This document shows, piece by piece, positions 8,596 to 17,822 of a stretch of DNA of 64,000 nt (positions are counted from its first letter, which is position 1; every line of letters starts with the position of its first letter). The notes under the pieces are model-generated. The model had not been told where the DNA came from. It searched no databases and saw nothing but the letters and a program-made list of their open reading frames with translations. Source of the DNA: Rhodocyclaceae bacterium (GTDB taxonomy: Bacteria > Pseudomonadota > Gammaproteobacteria > Burkholderiales > Rhodocyclaceae); NCBI GenBank assembly GCA_023230455.1, contig JALNXH010000014.1, positions 32,649 through 96,648 on the forward strand, read 5' to 3'. The position numbers and the translations under genes are program-made.

Positions 8596-9651
8596 ATGAA
8601 AACCCTCCTCGTCATGGCAGGCGGTACCGGCGGGCACATCATGCCGGGGCTGGCGGTGGCCGACCACCTGCGCAGCCTGGGGTGGCGCGTGGTCTGGATG
8701 GGCAATCCGGACGGTATGGAAGCGCGGCTGGTGCCCGGACACGGCTATGAGATGGCCTGGGTGAGGTTCGCCGCCTTGCGCGGCAAAGGACTGCTGCGCA
8801 AGCTGTTGCTGCCGTTCAATCTGCTGCGCGGTTTCTGGCAGGCGCGGCGCGAACTGCACCGGGTGCGGCCCGATGTGGTACTCGGCTTCGGTGGTTTCGT
8901 CACCTTTCCCGGCGGCATGATGGCGGTTCTGGGCGGAATCCCGCTGGTGTTGCATGAGCAGAATTCCGTCGCCGGTCTTGCCAACCGCGTCCTCGCCGGC
9001 GTCGCCGAGCGCGTACTGACCGGTTTTCCGCAGGTGCTGAAGCATGGGGAATGGCTGGGCAACCCGGTGCGCCCGGAAATCGCCGCGCTGGCGCCGCCGG
9101 CCGAACGTTTCGCGGGTCGCCGCGGGCCGTTGCGGATTCTGGTGGTTGGCGGCAGTCTCGGCGCTCAGGCTCTGAACGAGAACGTTCCACACGCGCTGGC
9201 GTTGATTCCCGCCGATCAGCGGCCCGAGGTGGTGCATCAGGCCGGGGAGAAGCACCTCGATGCGCTCAAGGCTGCCTACGCTGCCGCCGGTGTGGTAGCC
9301 AATGCGGTAGCCTTCATCGACGACATGGCCGGCGCCTACGGCTGGGCCGACCTGGTGATCTGCCGCGCAGGTGCCTTGACCGTGGCGGAACTGGCGGCGG
9401 CCGGTGTGGCCAGCATCCTGGTGCCGTTTCCGCACGCGGTCGACGACCACCAGACGGGCAACGCGAAATTCCTCGCCCAGGCTGGCGCGGCGATCCTCCT
9501 GCCGCAAAACGAACTGACTCCGGAAACCATGGCTTTACTGCGCAGCCTGTCGCGCGAACAACTGCTACAAATGGCCGAAAAGGCGCGCGAACTGGCGAAA
9601 CCTACAGCGACGGCAGCGGTGGCTGGAATTTGTGCGGAACTGGCGAAATGA
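8596..9651 (+). CDS. murG: lipid II synthase MurG (GlcNAc transferase)
   Basis: Peripheral inner-membrane GT28 enzyme that adds GlcNAc from UDP-GlcNAc to lipid I, producing lipid II. The 351-aa product begins with MKTLLVMAGGTGGHIMPGLA, containing the GGTGGH glycine loop, and has the second glycine-rich block VVGGSLGAQALNENV and the donor-site segment with ICRAGALTVAELAAAG. The length is normal. The ATG at 8596 follows a palindromic repeat, so its ribosome-binding context may have been altered by that element. Confidence 0.96.
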   Translation: MKTLLVMAGGTGGHIMPGLAVADHLRSLGWRVVWMGNPDGMEARLVPGHGYEMAWVRFAALRGKGLLRKLLLPFNLLRGFWQARRELHRVRPDVVLGFGGFVTFPGGMMAVLGGIPLVLHEQNSVAGLANRVLAGVAERVLTGFPQVLKHGEWLGNPVRPEIAALAPPAERFAGRRGPLRILVVGGSLGAQALNENVPHALALIPADQRPEVVHQAGEKHLDALKAAYAAAGVVANAVAFIDDMAGAYGWADLVICRAGALTVAELAAAGVASILVPFPHAVDDHQTGNAKFLAQAGAAILLPQNELTPETMALLRSLSREQLLQMAEKARELAKPTATAAVAGICAELAK

Positions 9652-9685
9652 ACTTTCTGCGCCAAGCGCAATCGGGACGTCCATC

Positions 9686-11074
9686 ATGAAACATAAAGTC
9701 AAACGCATTCACTTCGTCGGCATCGGCGGTTCAGGCATGAGCGGTATCGCCGAGGTGCTTGCCAATCAGGGCTTCGACGTCAGCGGCTCCGACCTGACGG
9801 CAAGCGCGACCACGCGCCGCCTGGCGGGGCTCGGCATTCGCATTGCCATCGGCCATCGCATGGGCAATGTGGACGGCGCCGACGCGGTGGTGGCCTCCAC
9901 CGCAGTGAAGGACGACAATCCGGAAGTGCTCGCCGCGCGCGAACGCCATATTCCGGTAGTGCCGCGGGCACAGATGCTGGCGGAGTTGATGCGCTTGAAG
10001 CAGGGCATCGCGATTGCCGGCACCCACGGCAAGACCACCACGACCAGTCTGGTCGCCAGTGCGCTCGCCGCCGGCGGTCTCGATCCAACTTTCGTCATTG
10101 GCGGCCGGCTCAATTCGGCCGGCGCCAACGCGCAATTGGGACAGGGCGAGTTTCTCGTCGCCGAGGCCGACGAATCCGACGCCTCCTTCCTCTTCCTTTC
10201 GCCGGTAATTTCGGTCGTCACCAACATCGATGCCGATCATATGGAAACCTACGGCCACGATTTCGGCCGGCTGAAACAGGCTTTCGTGGATTTCATCCAT
10301 CGCCTGCCGTTCTATGGCGTTGCCGTCGTCTGTCTCGACGATCCCAACGTCGCCGAAATCATTCCGCGCGTATCCAAGCAGATCATCACCTACGGGCTCA
10401 GCGAGCGAGCCAGCATCCGCGCCGAGAACGTCCGCGCGGTCGACGGCCAGATGCACTTCGACTGTGTGAGGACCAACGGCAGCGTAGTGCGCTTCCCGGT
10501 GACGCTGAACCTGGCGGGGATGCACAACGTGCTCAATGCGCTGGCCACTGTCGCCGTGGCGACCGAGGTGGGTGTGGCCGATAACGACATCGTCCGGGCA
10601 TTGGCCGAGTTTAAGGGTGTCGGCCGGCGATTCCAGCGCTATGGCGAGATCGCCGCGGCCGGCGGCGGGCATTTCACGCTGATCGACGACTACGGCCACC
10701 ACCCGGTGGAGATGGCGGCGACGCTGGCCGCCGCCCGCGGCGCTTTCCCCGGCCGCCGCATCGTGCTGGCCTTCCAGCCCCATCGCTACACGCGCACGCG
10801 GGATTGCTTCGAGGACTTCGTCCGCGTTCTTTCGGCGGCCGATGCCGTATTGTTGAGCGAGGTCTATGCGGCAGGCGAGGCGCCCATCGTCGCCGCCGAC
10901 GGGCGCAGTCTGGCGCGGGCCATCCGCTTGGCCGGCAAGGTCGAGCCGCTGTTCGTCGAGGACGTCGCCGCGATGCCCGCGGCGATCGTCGATGCTGCGC
11001 GCGATGGCGACGTGGTGATCACCATGGGTGCCGGTTCCGTCGGATCGGTGCCGGGAAAGCTGACCGGTGGCTGA
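9686..11074 (+). CDS. murC: UDP-N-acetylmuramate-L-alanine ligase MurC
   Basis: First Mur ligase; adds L-alanine to UDP-MurNAc. The start ATG at 9686 gives MKHKVKRIHFVGIGGSGMSG, with the normal N-terminal nucleotide-binding loop; an in-frame ATG at 9632, inside murG, would add 18 unrelated residues. The ATP motif GTHGKT is at residues 112-117 of a 462-aa protein. The 3' end overlaps murB by eight bases. Confidence 0.95.
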   Translation: MKHKVKRIHFVGIGGSGMSGIAEVLANQGFDVSGSDLTASATTRRLAGLGIRIAIGHRMGNVDGADAVVASTAVKDDNPEVLAARERHIPVVPRAQMLAELMRLKQGIAIAGTHGKTTTTSLVASALAAGGLDPTFVIGGRLNSAGANAQLGQGEFLVAEADESDASFLFLSPVISVVTNIDADHMETYGHDFGRLKQAFVDFIHRLPFYGVAVVCLDDPNVAEIIPRVSKQIITYGLSERASIRAENVRAVDGQMHFDCVRTNGSVVRFPVTLNLAGMHNVLNALATVAVATEVGVADNDIVRALAEFKGVGRRFQRYGEIAAAGGGHFTLIDDYGHHPVEMAATLAAARGAFPGRRIVLAFQPHRYTRTRDCFEDFVRVLSAADAVLLSEVYAAGEAPIVAADGRSLARAIRLAGKVEPLFVEDVAAMPAAIVDAARDGDVVITMGAGSVGSVPGKLTGG

Positions 11075-12029
11075 GCAGACCATGCCCCCTGCACGCGACG
11101 AGTATTCGGGCTTGCAGTCAGCGGGGGTGGGCGGCAAGCCCGGTCTTAGAGGTTCGCTGCGCAGCAATGAACCGATGGCCGGCCATGTTTCCTGGCGTGC
11201 CGGCGGTGCGGTCGCCTGCGCCTATTTCCCCGCAGATCTCGACGATCTGGCCATATTCCTCCAGCGCCTGCGCCACGACGAGCCGCTGCTGACCGTCGGT
11301 CTGGGCAGCAATCTGCTGATCCGTGACGGTGGCTTTACCGGCAGCGCGGTGTTCACTCATGCCGCGCTGAATGTTCTGCGCTTCGAGGGCGATGGCTGTG
11401 TCTACGCGGAAGCCGGCGTGGCGTCGCCCAAGGTGGCGCGCTTTGCCGCCAATCACGGACTGAGCGGCGCGGAATTCCTTGCCGGTATCCCCGGCACCGT
11501 TGGCGGCGCGCTGGCAATGAATGCCGGCTGCTACGGCGGCGAGACTTGGAACTACGTCGACCGCGTACTGATGCTTGGCCGCGACGGGCGGCGGATTGCG
11601 CGCCGGATCGAGGACTTTTCCATCGGTTATCGCCATGTCGGACTCAAGGCGGCGAGCGACGAGATCTTCGCTGCCGCCTGGTTCCGCTTTCCGTCGGGTG
11701 ACGGAACGGCAGCGCGGCAGCGCATCCGCACCCTGCTGGAGCGGCGTATCGCCACTCAGCCGCTGCAATTGCCCAACGCCGGTTCCGTGTTTCGCAACCC
11801 CCGCGGCGACCATGCTGCGCGATTGATCGAGGCCGCCGGCTTGAAAGGAACCGAGATCGACGGTGCGCGGGTTTCCGAAAAGCATGCGAATTTCATCGTT
11901 AATCCTCGCGGTAATGCCAGCGCCAGCGCGATAGAAAGGCTAATCGGCCATATTCAGGCCGTAGTGGCGGAAAAATTCGGCGTGCAACTGGTCCGCGAAG
12001 TGCGGATTCTCGGTGAGGATGGGCAGTGA
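11067..12029 (+). CDS. murB: UDP-N-acetylenolpyruvylglucosamine reductase MurB
   Basis: FAD-dependent cytoplasmic reductase that completes UDP-MurNAc. The product of about 320 aa shows the FAD-binding stretch GLGSNLLIRDGGF, the block AGIPGTVGGALAMNAGCYGG, PNAGSVFRNP with the proton-donor serine, and VREVRILGE with the C-terminal glutamate. The start is uncertain: GTG at 11067 overlaps murC, and ATG at 11082 is five codons later. It overlaps ddlB at the 3' end. Confidence 0.93.
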   Translation: MAEQTMPPARDEYSGLQSAGVGGKPGLRGSLRSNEPMAGHVSWRAGGAVACAYFPADLDDLAIFLQRLRHDEPLLTVGLGSNLLIRDGGFTGSAVFTHAALNVLRFEGDGCVYAEAGVASPKVARFAANHGLSGAEFLAGIPGTVGGALAMNAGCYGGETWNYVDRVLMLGRDGRRIARRIEDFSIGYRHVGLKAASDEIFAAAWFRFPSGDGTAARQRIRTLLERRIATQPLQLPNAGSVFRNPRGDHAARLIEAAGLKGTEIDGARVSEKHANFIVNPRGNASASAIERLIGHIQAVVAEKFGVQLVREVRILGEDGQ

Positions 12030-12955
12030 AGGGAAAGGCATTCGGCAAGGTGGCGGTCATGTTCGGCGGTGACTCGGCGGAGCGCGAGGTGTCGCTGAAG
12101 AGCGGCAGCGCGGTGCTCAAGGCGCTGCGCGCCGGGGGTATCGACGCCCATGCCTTCGATCCGCGCGAAAAGCCCCTGGCTGCGCTGCGCGAAGAAAATT
12201 TCCAGCGCGTGTTTATTGCCCTCCATGGCCGCGGCGGCGAAGACGGCACGTTGCAGGGCGCGCTGGAGCTGATGGGCATCCCCTACACCGGCAGCGGTGT
12301 GCTGGCTTCGGCCCTGGGCATGGATAAGTGGCGCAGCAAGTTGTGCTGGCAGGCGGCCGGAATTCCGGTGCCGGACTACGTCGTTCTCGATTCGGGCAGC
12401 GATTTCGCGGCGATCGAACGCCGGCTCGGCCTGCCGCTGTTCGTCAAGCCGGCCAACGAGGGTTCAAGCATTGGCATCACCAAAGTCAAGGCGGCGGGCG
12501 AACTTCAATCCGCCTACGAAATCGCCGTCCGCCACGATCCGATCGTGATCGCCGAACGGTTTCTCGATGGCGGCGAGTTCACCGTCGGCATCCTTGGCTC
12601 TGGAAAAATCGCCCGTGCCCTGCCGGTGATCCGCATCGTGCCGGCGACCGAGTTCTACGATTACGAGGCTAAATATCTTCGCGACGATACCGAGTACAGG
12701 ATTCCCTCCGGCCTTTCCGCTGCGCAGGAAGCGGAAATGCAGGATCTTGCGCTGCGCGCTTTTGCCGTCCTCGGCGGTCGCGGTTGGGGGCGGGTGGACA
12801 TGATGCTCGACGCCGCTGGTGCGATTTACTGTCTGGAAGCCAATATGGCACCGGGCATGACCGACCACTCGCTGGTACCGATGGCGGCGCGTGCTGCCGG
12901 AATCGATTTCGGCCAATTGGTGCAACAGGTTCTGACGGAGGCTCGCCTTGGCTAA
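12026..12955 (+). CDS. ddlB: D-alanine-D-alanine ligase
   Basis: ATP-grasp enzyme that makes the D-Ala-D-Ala used by MurF. The 309-aa product has the N-terminal VAVMFGGDSAEREVSLKSG block, the ATP-grasp segment PLFVKPANEGSSIGITKV and the C-terminal metal- and substrate-binding block CLEANMAPGMTDHSLVP. The start is a GTG at 12026 that overlaps the murB stop. The 3' end overlaps the ftsQ start by eight bases. Confidence 0.94.
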   Translation: MKGKAFGKVAVMFGGDSAEREVSLKSGSAVLKALRAGGIDAHAFDPREKPLAALREENFQRVFIALHGRGGEDGTLQGALELMGIPYTGSGVLASALGMDKWRSKLCWQAAGIPVPDYVVLDSGSDFAAIERRLGLPLFVKPANEGSSIGITKVKAAGELQSAYEIAVRHDPIVIAERFLDGGEFTVGILGSGKIARALPVIRIVPATEFYDYEAKYLRDDTEYRIPSGLSAAQEAEMQDLALRAFAVLGGRGWGRVDMMLDAAGAIYCLEANMAPGMTDHSLVPMAARAAGIDFGQLVQQVLTEARLG

Positions 12956-13742
12956 GCTGGCGAAGACCTCGCGTCCATCGCGCCCGGCGAAACCTGCCGT
13001 CGAAGGTTTCTGGGATAAGCCGCCGTTGCTCAATCTGGCAGCCGATGTGCTATTTCTTGCCGCCGGCACGGCCTTGGTTTACGCGGCGGCTCTGGGCGTG
13101 CAGCGTCTGCCGTTCTTTCCGTTGCGCGAGGTGGTGGTGCAAGGTACGCTGGATCAGGTGACGCGCACCCAGATCGAATATGCGGCACGTAGCGCGGTGA
13201 CGGGAAACTTCTTCACCGTCGATCTCGATGCGGTACGCACCTCCTTCGAAAAACTGCCCTGGGTGCGCCGTGCCGAAGTGCGCCGGCGTTGGCCGGACGG
13301 TTTGCTGTTGACCATAGAGGAGCAGTCGGCGGTGGCCCGCTGGCGCCAGGCCGGCGGCGAATACAAGCTGGTGAATCGTCAGGGCGAGGTTTTTGTTGCC
13401 GCCACCGAGGCCGCGCTGCCGGTGTTCGCCGGTCCCGAGGGCAGTGCGGACGAGGTGCTGGCGCAGCATCGGGAATTCAGCGCCGCTCTGGCGCCGATCA
13501 GCCGCGGCGTGGTCGAAATCGTGCTGTCGCAGCGTGAGGCCTGGCAGCTTAAGCTCGACGACGGACTGGTGCTGAATCTAGGGCGTAACGACGAACGCCA
13601 TCCGGTGGCCGAACGCATGCGTCGTTTCGTCTCCGTCTACGCGCAGGTCGGAGAAAAACTGCATCTGCACCCGACTTTGATCGATATGCGTTATCCGAGC
13701 GGCTTCGCCGTGCGCAGCGCAGGCGCAATGCAATCATCGTGA
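12948..13742 (+). CDS. ftsQ: cell division protein FtsQ
   Basis: Bitopic division protein that links cytoplasmic and periplasmic divisome parts. The 264-aa product has a basic cytoplasmic tail, one membrane segment (about residues 25-45) and then a POTRA domain starting near FFPLREVVVQGTLDQVTR, followed by the FtsQ beta domain. The start is a TTG at 12948 overlapping ddlB; no better start fits without losing the basic tail. It lies seven bases before ftsA. Confidence 0.9.
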   Translation: MAKLAKTSRPSRPAKPAVEGFWDKPPLLNLAADVLFLAAGTALVYAAALGVQRLPFFPLREVVVQGTLDQVTRTQIEYAARSAVTGNFFTVDLDAVRTSFEKLPWVRRAEVRRRWPDGLLLTIEEQSAVARWRQAGGEYKLVNRQGEVFVAATEAALPVFAGPEGSADEVLAQHREFSAALAPISRGVVEIVLSQREAWQLKLDDGLVLNLGRNDERHPVAERMRRFVSVYAQVGEKLHLHPTLIDMRYPSGFAVRSAGAMQSS

Positions 13743-13749
13743 GAGCTGA

Positions 13750-14979
13750 ATGAGTAAGGAAACCAAAGATCTCGTCGTCGGCCTGGATATCGGCACCTCG
13801 AAGATCGTCGCCATCGTTGCCGAACTCGATGCCGAAGGCCGGCTGGTGGTGCTCGGTCTCGGCAGCCAGGATTCGGAAGGCCTGCGCAAGGGCATGGTGG
13901 TCAACATCGAGGCGACGGTGAATTCGATCTCGCGCGCCATTCAGGAAGTCGAGCTGATGACCGGATGCAAGGTGCGCGAGGTCTATACCGGCATTGCCGG
14001 CAGCCATATCAAGAGCAAGGACTCCAACGGCATGGCGGTGGTGAAGGACAAGGAGGTCACGCCGTACGACGTGGAGCGTGCTATCGAAGCCGCCAACGCG
14101 ACGCCGATCTCCGCCGACGACCAGATATTGCATACGCTGGTGCAGGAGTTCATCGTCGACGGTCAGGACGGCGTCAAGGAGCCGATTGGCATGGATGCGC
14201 GCCGGCTGGAAGTGAAGGTGCATCTGGTCACCGGGGCGGTGACCGCGGTGCAAAACATCGTCAAGTGCGTGCATCGCTGCGGCCTCGAAGTGGTCGACCT
14301 GATGCTGCAGCCCCTGGCCTCGGGCTATGCGGTGCTCTCCGAGGATGAAAAGGATGTCGGCGTTTGCCTGGTGGACATCGGCGGCGGCACCACCGATGTG
14401 GCGGTTTTTCTCCAGGGTGCGATCCGCCATACCGCGGTGATCCCCATCGCCGGCGACCAAGTCACCTCGGATATCGCCATTCTGCTGCGCACTTCGACGC
14501 AGGATGCAGAGGAAATCAAGATCGGTTACGGCGTCGCCCTGCAACAATTGGCCGATCCGGAAGACATGCTGGAAGTGCCTGGCGTCGGCGACCGGCCATC
14601 GACCACCCTGTCGCGGCAGACGCTGGCCGGCTTCATCCAACCGCGGGTCGAGGAGATATTCCAGAAAGTGCATGAGGAACTGGTGAAGAGCGGCTACGAG
14701 CGCCTGCTGCGCGCCGGCATTGTGCTCACCGGAGGAGCGTCGCAGATGCCGGGGATGATCGAGCTCGGCGAAGAGATTTTCCACAACACGGTGAAGCTGG
14801 GCGTGCCGCACTACGACGCGGCGCTCAAGGATGTGGTGCGCAATCCGCGCTACGCCACCGCGATGGGCCTCTTGCTGGAAGGTCAGACCCAGCGGCGGCG
14901 GGGTTTGAAGGCTCGCGATACGCGATCCTTCCGCCAGGTGATGGCGAAGATGCGGTCGTGGTTCGAAAAGAATTTTTAG
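13750..14979 (+). CDS. ftsA: cell division protein FtsA
   Basis: Actin-like ATPase that tethers FtsZ to the inner membrane and recruits later divisome proteins. The 409-aa product opens with DLVVGLDIGTSKIVAIVAEL (phosphate 1 loop) and has the second nucleotide loop VCLVDIGGGTTDVAVF and the adenosine block GIVLTGGASQMPGM. The final 15 residues (RQVMAKMRSWFEKNF) fit the amphipathic membrane-targeting helix. The length is normal. Confidence 0.96.
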   Translation: MSKETKDLVVGLDIGTSKIVAIVAELDAEGRLVVLGLGSQDSEGLRKGMVVNIEATVNSISRAIQEVELMTGCKVREVYTGIAGSHIKSKDSNGMAVVKDKEVTPYDVERAIEAANATPISADDQILHTLVQEFIVDGQDGVKEPIGMDARRLEVKVHLVTGAVTAVQNIVKCVHRCGLEVVDLMLQPLASGYAVLSEDEKDVGVCLVDIGGGTTDVAVFLQGAIRHTAVIPIAGDQVTSDIAILLRTSTQDAEEIKIGYGVALQQLADPEDMLEVPGVGDRPSTTLSRQTLAGFIQPRVEEIFQKVHEELVKSGYERLLRAGIVLTGGASQMPGMIELGEEIFHNTVKLGVPHYDAALKDVVRNPRYATAMGLLLEGQTQRRRGLKARDTRSFRQVMAKMRSWFEKNF

Positions 14980-15018
14980 TCGGCAGTTTTTTGTTGCGGT
15001 TTACAGAAGGAGGCGAGC

Positions 15019-16188
15019 ATGTTTGAAATCATCGACAAGGACCCGAACCCGACGGTCATCAAGGTCATCGGCATCGGCGGCGCGGGAGGCAATGCCGTCG
15101 AGCACATGATCCGCGAGGGCGTGCAGGGAGTGGAATTCATCAGCGTCAACACCGACGCCCAGGCGCTCAAGCATTCCAGTTCGGGCATCAAACTACAGCT
15201 CGGGCCGGGGCTCGGCGCTGGCGGCAAACCAGGCAAAGCGCGCGAACTGGCCGAAGCCGAGCGCGAGGAGATCGCCGCGGCGTTGCGCGGCGCCCACATG
15301 GCCTTCATTACCGCTGGCATGGGTGGCGGCACCGGCACCGGTGCGGCGCCGATCGTCGCCGAGGTGGCGCGCGAGCTGGGCATTCTCACCGTCGCGGTGG
15401 TAACCAAGCCTTTCGAGTTCGAGGGCAACCGCTTGCGCCTGGCCGAGGAAGGCCTGGCCGAGCTGTCGCAGCACGTCGATTCGCTGATCGTGGTGCTGAA
15501 CGAGAAGCTGATGGAAGTGCTCGGCGAGGACGTAGGTATGAAGGACGCTTTCCGTGCCGCCGACAACGTGCTGAAGAACGCCGTCGGCGGAATCGCCGAG
15601 ATCATCAACGTGCCCGGCTTGGTGAACGTCGACTTCGAAGACGTGCGTACTGTGATGAGCGAAATGGGCAAGGCGATGATGGGCTCGTCCACCGCGGCCG
15701 GCGTCGACCGCGCGCGCCTCGCTGCCGAAGAAGCCGTCGCCAGCCCGCTGCTGGAAGGCGTTGAACTCTCTGGCGCGCGCGGCGTGCTGGTAAACATCAC
15801 CGCCAGCCATTCGCTGGGCATGAAGGAGGTCAAGGAAGTCATGGCGACCATCCGCAACTATGCGGCGGAAGACGCCACGGTGATCTTCGGCACGGTGTTC
15901 GAGGATGCGATGGAGGACCAGCTGCGCGTCACCGTCGTCGCTACCGGGCTCGGGGGCAAGGCGGCGAAGAAGCAGCCGCTGCTGAAGCCGGTGGAAACTG
16001 TGGCAGCCGGGTTGCGCACCGGTACCGACAACAGCTATGTCGAAGCCTTCCAGGGGGCGGTCGGCGACGCCGATACGCCGGCGGTGTTCCGCAGTCGGGC
16101 GGCGCGTAATGCACACGTCGAAGCGATGACGGCGAGCGGAATGTCGCGCGACGATATTCCGCAGTTCCTGCGCCGCCAGGCAGACTGA
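15019..16188 (+). CDS. ftsZ: cell division protein FtsZ
   Basis: Tubulin-like GTPase that forms the division ring. The 389-aa product has the signature GGGTGTGAAP in the GTP-binding domain, the T7-loop region NVDFEDVRTVM, a rather short linker and the conserved C-terminal peptide DDIPQFLRRQ that binds FtsA and other partners. A strong ribosome binding site (AAGGAGG, 15007-15013) lies five bases before the ATG, the best in the cluster and consistent with high FtsZ demand. A hairpin follows the gene, separating it from lpxC. Confidence 0.97.
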   Translation: MFEIIDKDPNPTVIKVIGIGGAGGNAVEHMIREGVQGVEFISVNTDAQALKHSSSGIKLQLGPGLGAGGKPGKARELAEAEREEIAAALRGAHMAFITAGMGGGTGTGAAPIVAEVARELGILTVAVVTKPFEFEGNRLRLAEEGLAELSQHVDSLIVVLNEKLMEVLGEDVGMKDAFRAADNVLKNAVGGIAEIINVPGLVNVDFEDVRTVMSEMGKAMMGSSTAAGVDRARLAAEEAVASPLLEGVELSGARGVLVNITASHSLGMKEVKEVMATIRNYAAEDATVIFGTVFEDAMEDQLRVTVVATGLGGKAAKKQPLLKPVETVAAGLRTGTDNSYVEAFQGAVGDADTPAVFRSRAARNAHVEAMTASGMSRDDIPQFLRRQAD

Positions 16189-16205
16189 GTTTCGCCAACT
16201 TTCGC

Positions 16206-16245
16206 ATGCCCCGCGCGGCCGATCGCCTCCGGCCCCGCGGGGCAT
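16206..16245 (+). terminator. hairpin between ftsZ and lpxC
   Basis: Perfect 10-base arms, ATGCCCCGCG (16206-16215) and CGCGGGGCAT (16236-16245), with a 20-base GC-rich loop. No T-run follows, so it is at most a weak or Rho-assisted terminator, or an attenuator or mRNA end-protecting structure. Confidence 0.5.
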
Positions 16246-16250
16246 TGCGT

Positions 16251-16256
16251 TAAAAT
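16251..16256 (+). promoter_or_regulatory. possible -10 box before lpxC
   Basis: TAAAAT followed by CGC lies seven bases before the lpxC ATG, just after the ftsZ hairpin. The same TAWAATCSGC pattern appears before secA, the DUF2782 gene and the sugar dehydrogenase gene. No convincing -35 box is seen, and the position would give a very short leader. Confidence 0.35.
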
Positions 16257-16262
16257 CGCCCC

Positions 16263-17177
16263 ATGCTGAAGCAACGCACCCTCAAATCCCTGATCCGCGC
16301 CACCGGCGTCGGCTTGCATTCCGGCGCCAAGGTGACGCTGGTCCTGCGCCCGGCTGCGGCCGATACGGGCGTGGTGTTTACCCGCGTGGATTTGAATCCG
16401 CCCGTCGAGTTGAAGGCCGATCCGTTCGGCGTTGGCGACACGCGCATGGCGTCCTGTCTGGAAAAGGACGGCGTCAAGGTGGCGACCGTCGAGCATCTGA
16501 TGTCGGCGCTTGCCGGACTGGGGATCGATAACGTTTACATAGACGTCGATGCGGCCGAATTGCCGATCATGGACGGATCCGCCGGACCCTTTGTTTTCCT
16601 GCTGCAGTCGGCGGGCATCGAGGAGCAGAACGCGGCGAAGAAATTCATTCGTGTGAAGAAACCGGTCGAAGTGCGCGACGGCGACAAATGGGCCCGGCTG
16701 GAACCGTTCGATGGTTTCCGCCTGTCGTTTTCCATCGCCTTCAATCATCCGGCGGTGGATCAGACCGGTACCCAGGTGACGGTCGATTTCGCCGACAATT
16801 CCTATATTCGCGAGGTTTCCCGCGCCCGCACCTTCGGTTTTACCCAGGATGTCGAGGCGCTGCGTGAGCAAGGCCTGGCGCTCGGCGGCAGCCTTGAGAA
16901 CGCCATCGTGATGGACGAGTACCGCGTGCTTAACGCCGAAGGCCTGCGCTACGCCGACGAATTCGTCAAACACAAGGTGCTCGACGCGGTGGGTGACCTC
17001 TATCTGGCCGGCCATCCGCTGCTGGCCGCGTTTTCGGCGCACAAGTCGGGCCACGCGATGAACAACCTGCTGTTGCGCGCGTTGCTGGCCGATGCGTCGG
17101 CCTGGGAGCTGGTCAGCTTCGAGGATGCAGCGCGGGCCCCCGCGGCGGTGGTGCACCTCTATCCCCTGGCGGTCTGA
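16263..17177 (+). CDS. lpxC: UDP-3-O-acyl-N-acetylglucosamine deacetylase LpxC
   Basis: Zinc-dependent cytosolic deacetylase, the committed step of lipid A synthesis. The 304-aa product has the zinc-ligand segments TVEHLMSALAGLGIDN (first His), HKVLDAVGDLYL (His and Asp) and the catalytic-base His in HKSGHAMNN. The length is normal. It closes the dcw cluster, the common arrangement in beta- and gammaproteobacteria, and is followed by a small membrane protein gene six bases later. Confidence 0.96.
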   Translation: MLKQRTLKSLIRATGVGLHSGAKVTLVLRPAAADTGVVFTRVDLNPPVELKADPFGVGDTRMASCLEKDGVKVATVEHLMSALAGLGIDNVYIDVDAAELPIMDGSAGPFVFLLQSAGIEEQNAAKKFIRVKKPVEVRDGDKWARLEPFDGFRLSFSIAFNHPAVDQTGTQVTVDFADNSYIREVSRARTFGFTQDVEALREQGLALGGSLENAIVMDEYRVLNAEGLRYADEFVKHKVLDAVGDLYLAGHPLLAAFSAHKSGHAMNNLLLRALLADASAWELVSFEDAARAPAAVVHLYPLAV

Positions 17178-17183
17178 TCGGCC

Positions 17184-17366
17184 ATGCTACTGATGCGCAT
17201 CGCCGGCATGCTGACGGCGATCTTTGTCGCGGCCGGCATTCTCAGTTATCTGTTCACCGGCGACAAGCGCTACCTGCGATTGGCCGGACGGGTGGCGAAA
17301 TGGGCGTTGATCTTCGTCCTGCTGGTGATGGGCCTGATGTTCCTGGAGCGGGTCATCGTCCTCTGA
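17184..17366 (+). CDS. small membrane protein, function unknown
   Basis: A 60-aa product with two predicted membrane segments (about residues 5-24 and 37-58) separated by a short basic loop (GDKRYLRLAGRVAKW). The gene begins six bases after lpxC with an ATG at 17184 and is probably co-transcribed with it. Alternative ATGs lie at 17190 and 17208. Its 3' end overlaps the end of the convergent DUF721 gene by 14 bases. No function is recognised. The hydrophobic pattern and position between conserved genes support a real gene. Confidence 0.65.
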   Translation: MLLMRIAGMLTAIFVAAGILSYLFTGDKRYLRLAGRVAKWALIFVLLVMGLMFLERVIVL

Positions 17367-17799
17367 TTCGGGCGCGCTCGGCAAAGCGCAACAGTGCCGC
17401 TTTCAGCGGCGAACGCTCCGGCAAACCGTCGGCCAGGCGCCGCAGACCTTGCTGCGCAGACTCGTTCATATGCGCCACGGAGCGGATTCCGCTCGCTACG
17501 GGCGCATAGCCGGAGGGTTGCACTTTGACTTGGATTTCGCTAACCTGCGCTCCCGCCTGGTTGAAAACATCGGTCAATCGTGGCGCAAGTTGTCTTATCT
17601 TGGCTGCAACCCCGCCATTACTGGCGTGAATCACGATTTTCCCCTGCTTCAGATTGGCCACCCGGCCACAACGTGCCAGCGCCACCGGAACCGCGCGCTC
17701 GTACACATGCTGAAGCTTGAGCAGGCGGCCGGCGTGGGCTGAAAAACGCGCCAGTCCGGCATCGCCGTCGAGAAATTTGCCTAGGCTGTGGGCGGGCAT
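17353..17799 (-). CDS. DUF721 (DciA-like) protein
   Basis: A 148-aa basic protein with the DUF721 layout: an N-terminal region with LLKLQHVYERAVP, then GKIVIHASNGGVAAKIRQLAPRL, which resembles the KH-like core of DciA, a loader of the replicative helicase DnaB in many bacteria. The C-terminal tail is Arg-rich. The gene is on the minus strand between lpxC and an M23 peptidase. A role as helicase loader is inferred from family membership only. Confidence 0.72.
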   Translation of the reverse strand: MPAHSLGKFLDGDAGLARFSAHAGRLLKLQHVYERAVPVALARCGRVANLKQGKIVIHASNGGVAAKIRQLAPRLTDVFNQAGAQVSEIQVKVQPSGYAPVASGIRSVAHMNESAQQGLRRLADGLPERSPLKAALLRFAERARIRGR

Positions 17800-17822
17800 C
17801 GAATAACGTTGAGGAGAAAGCG

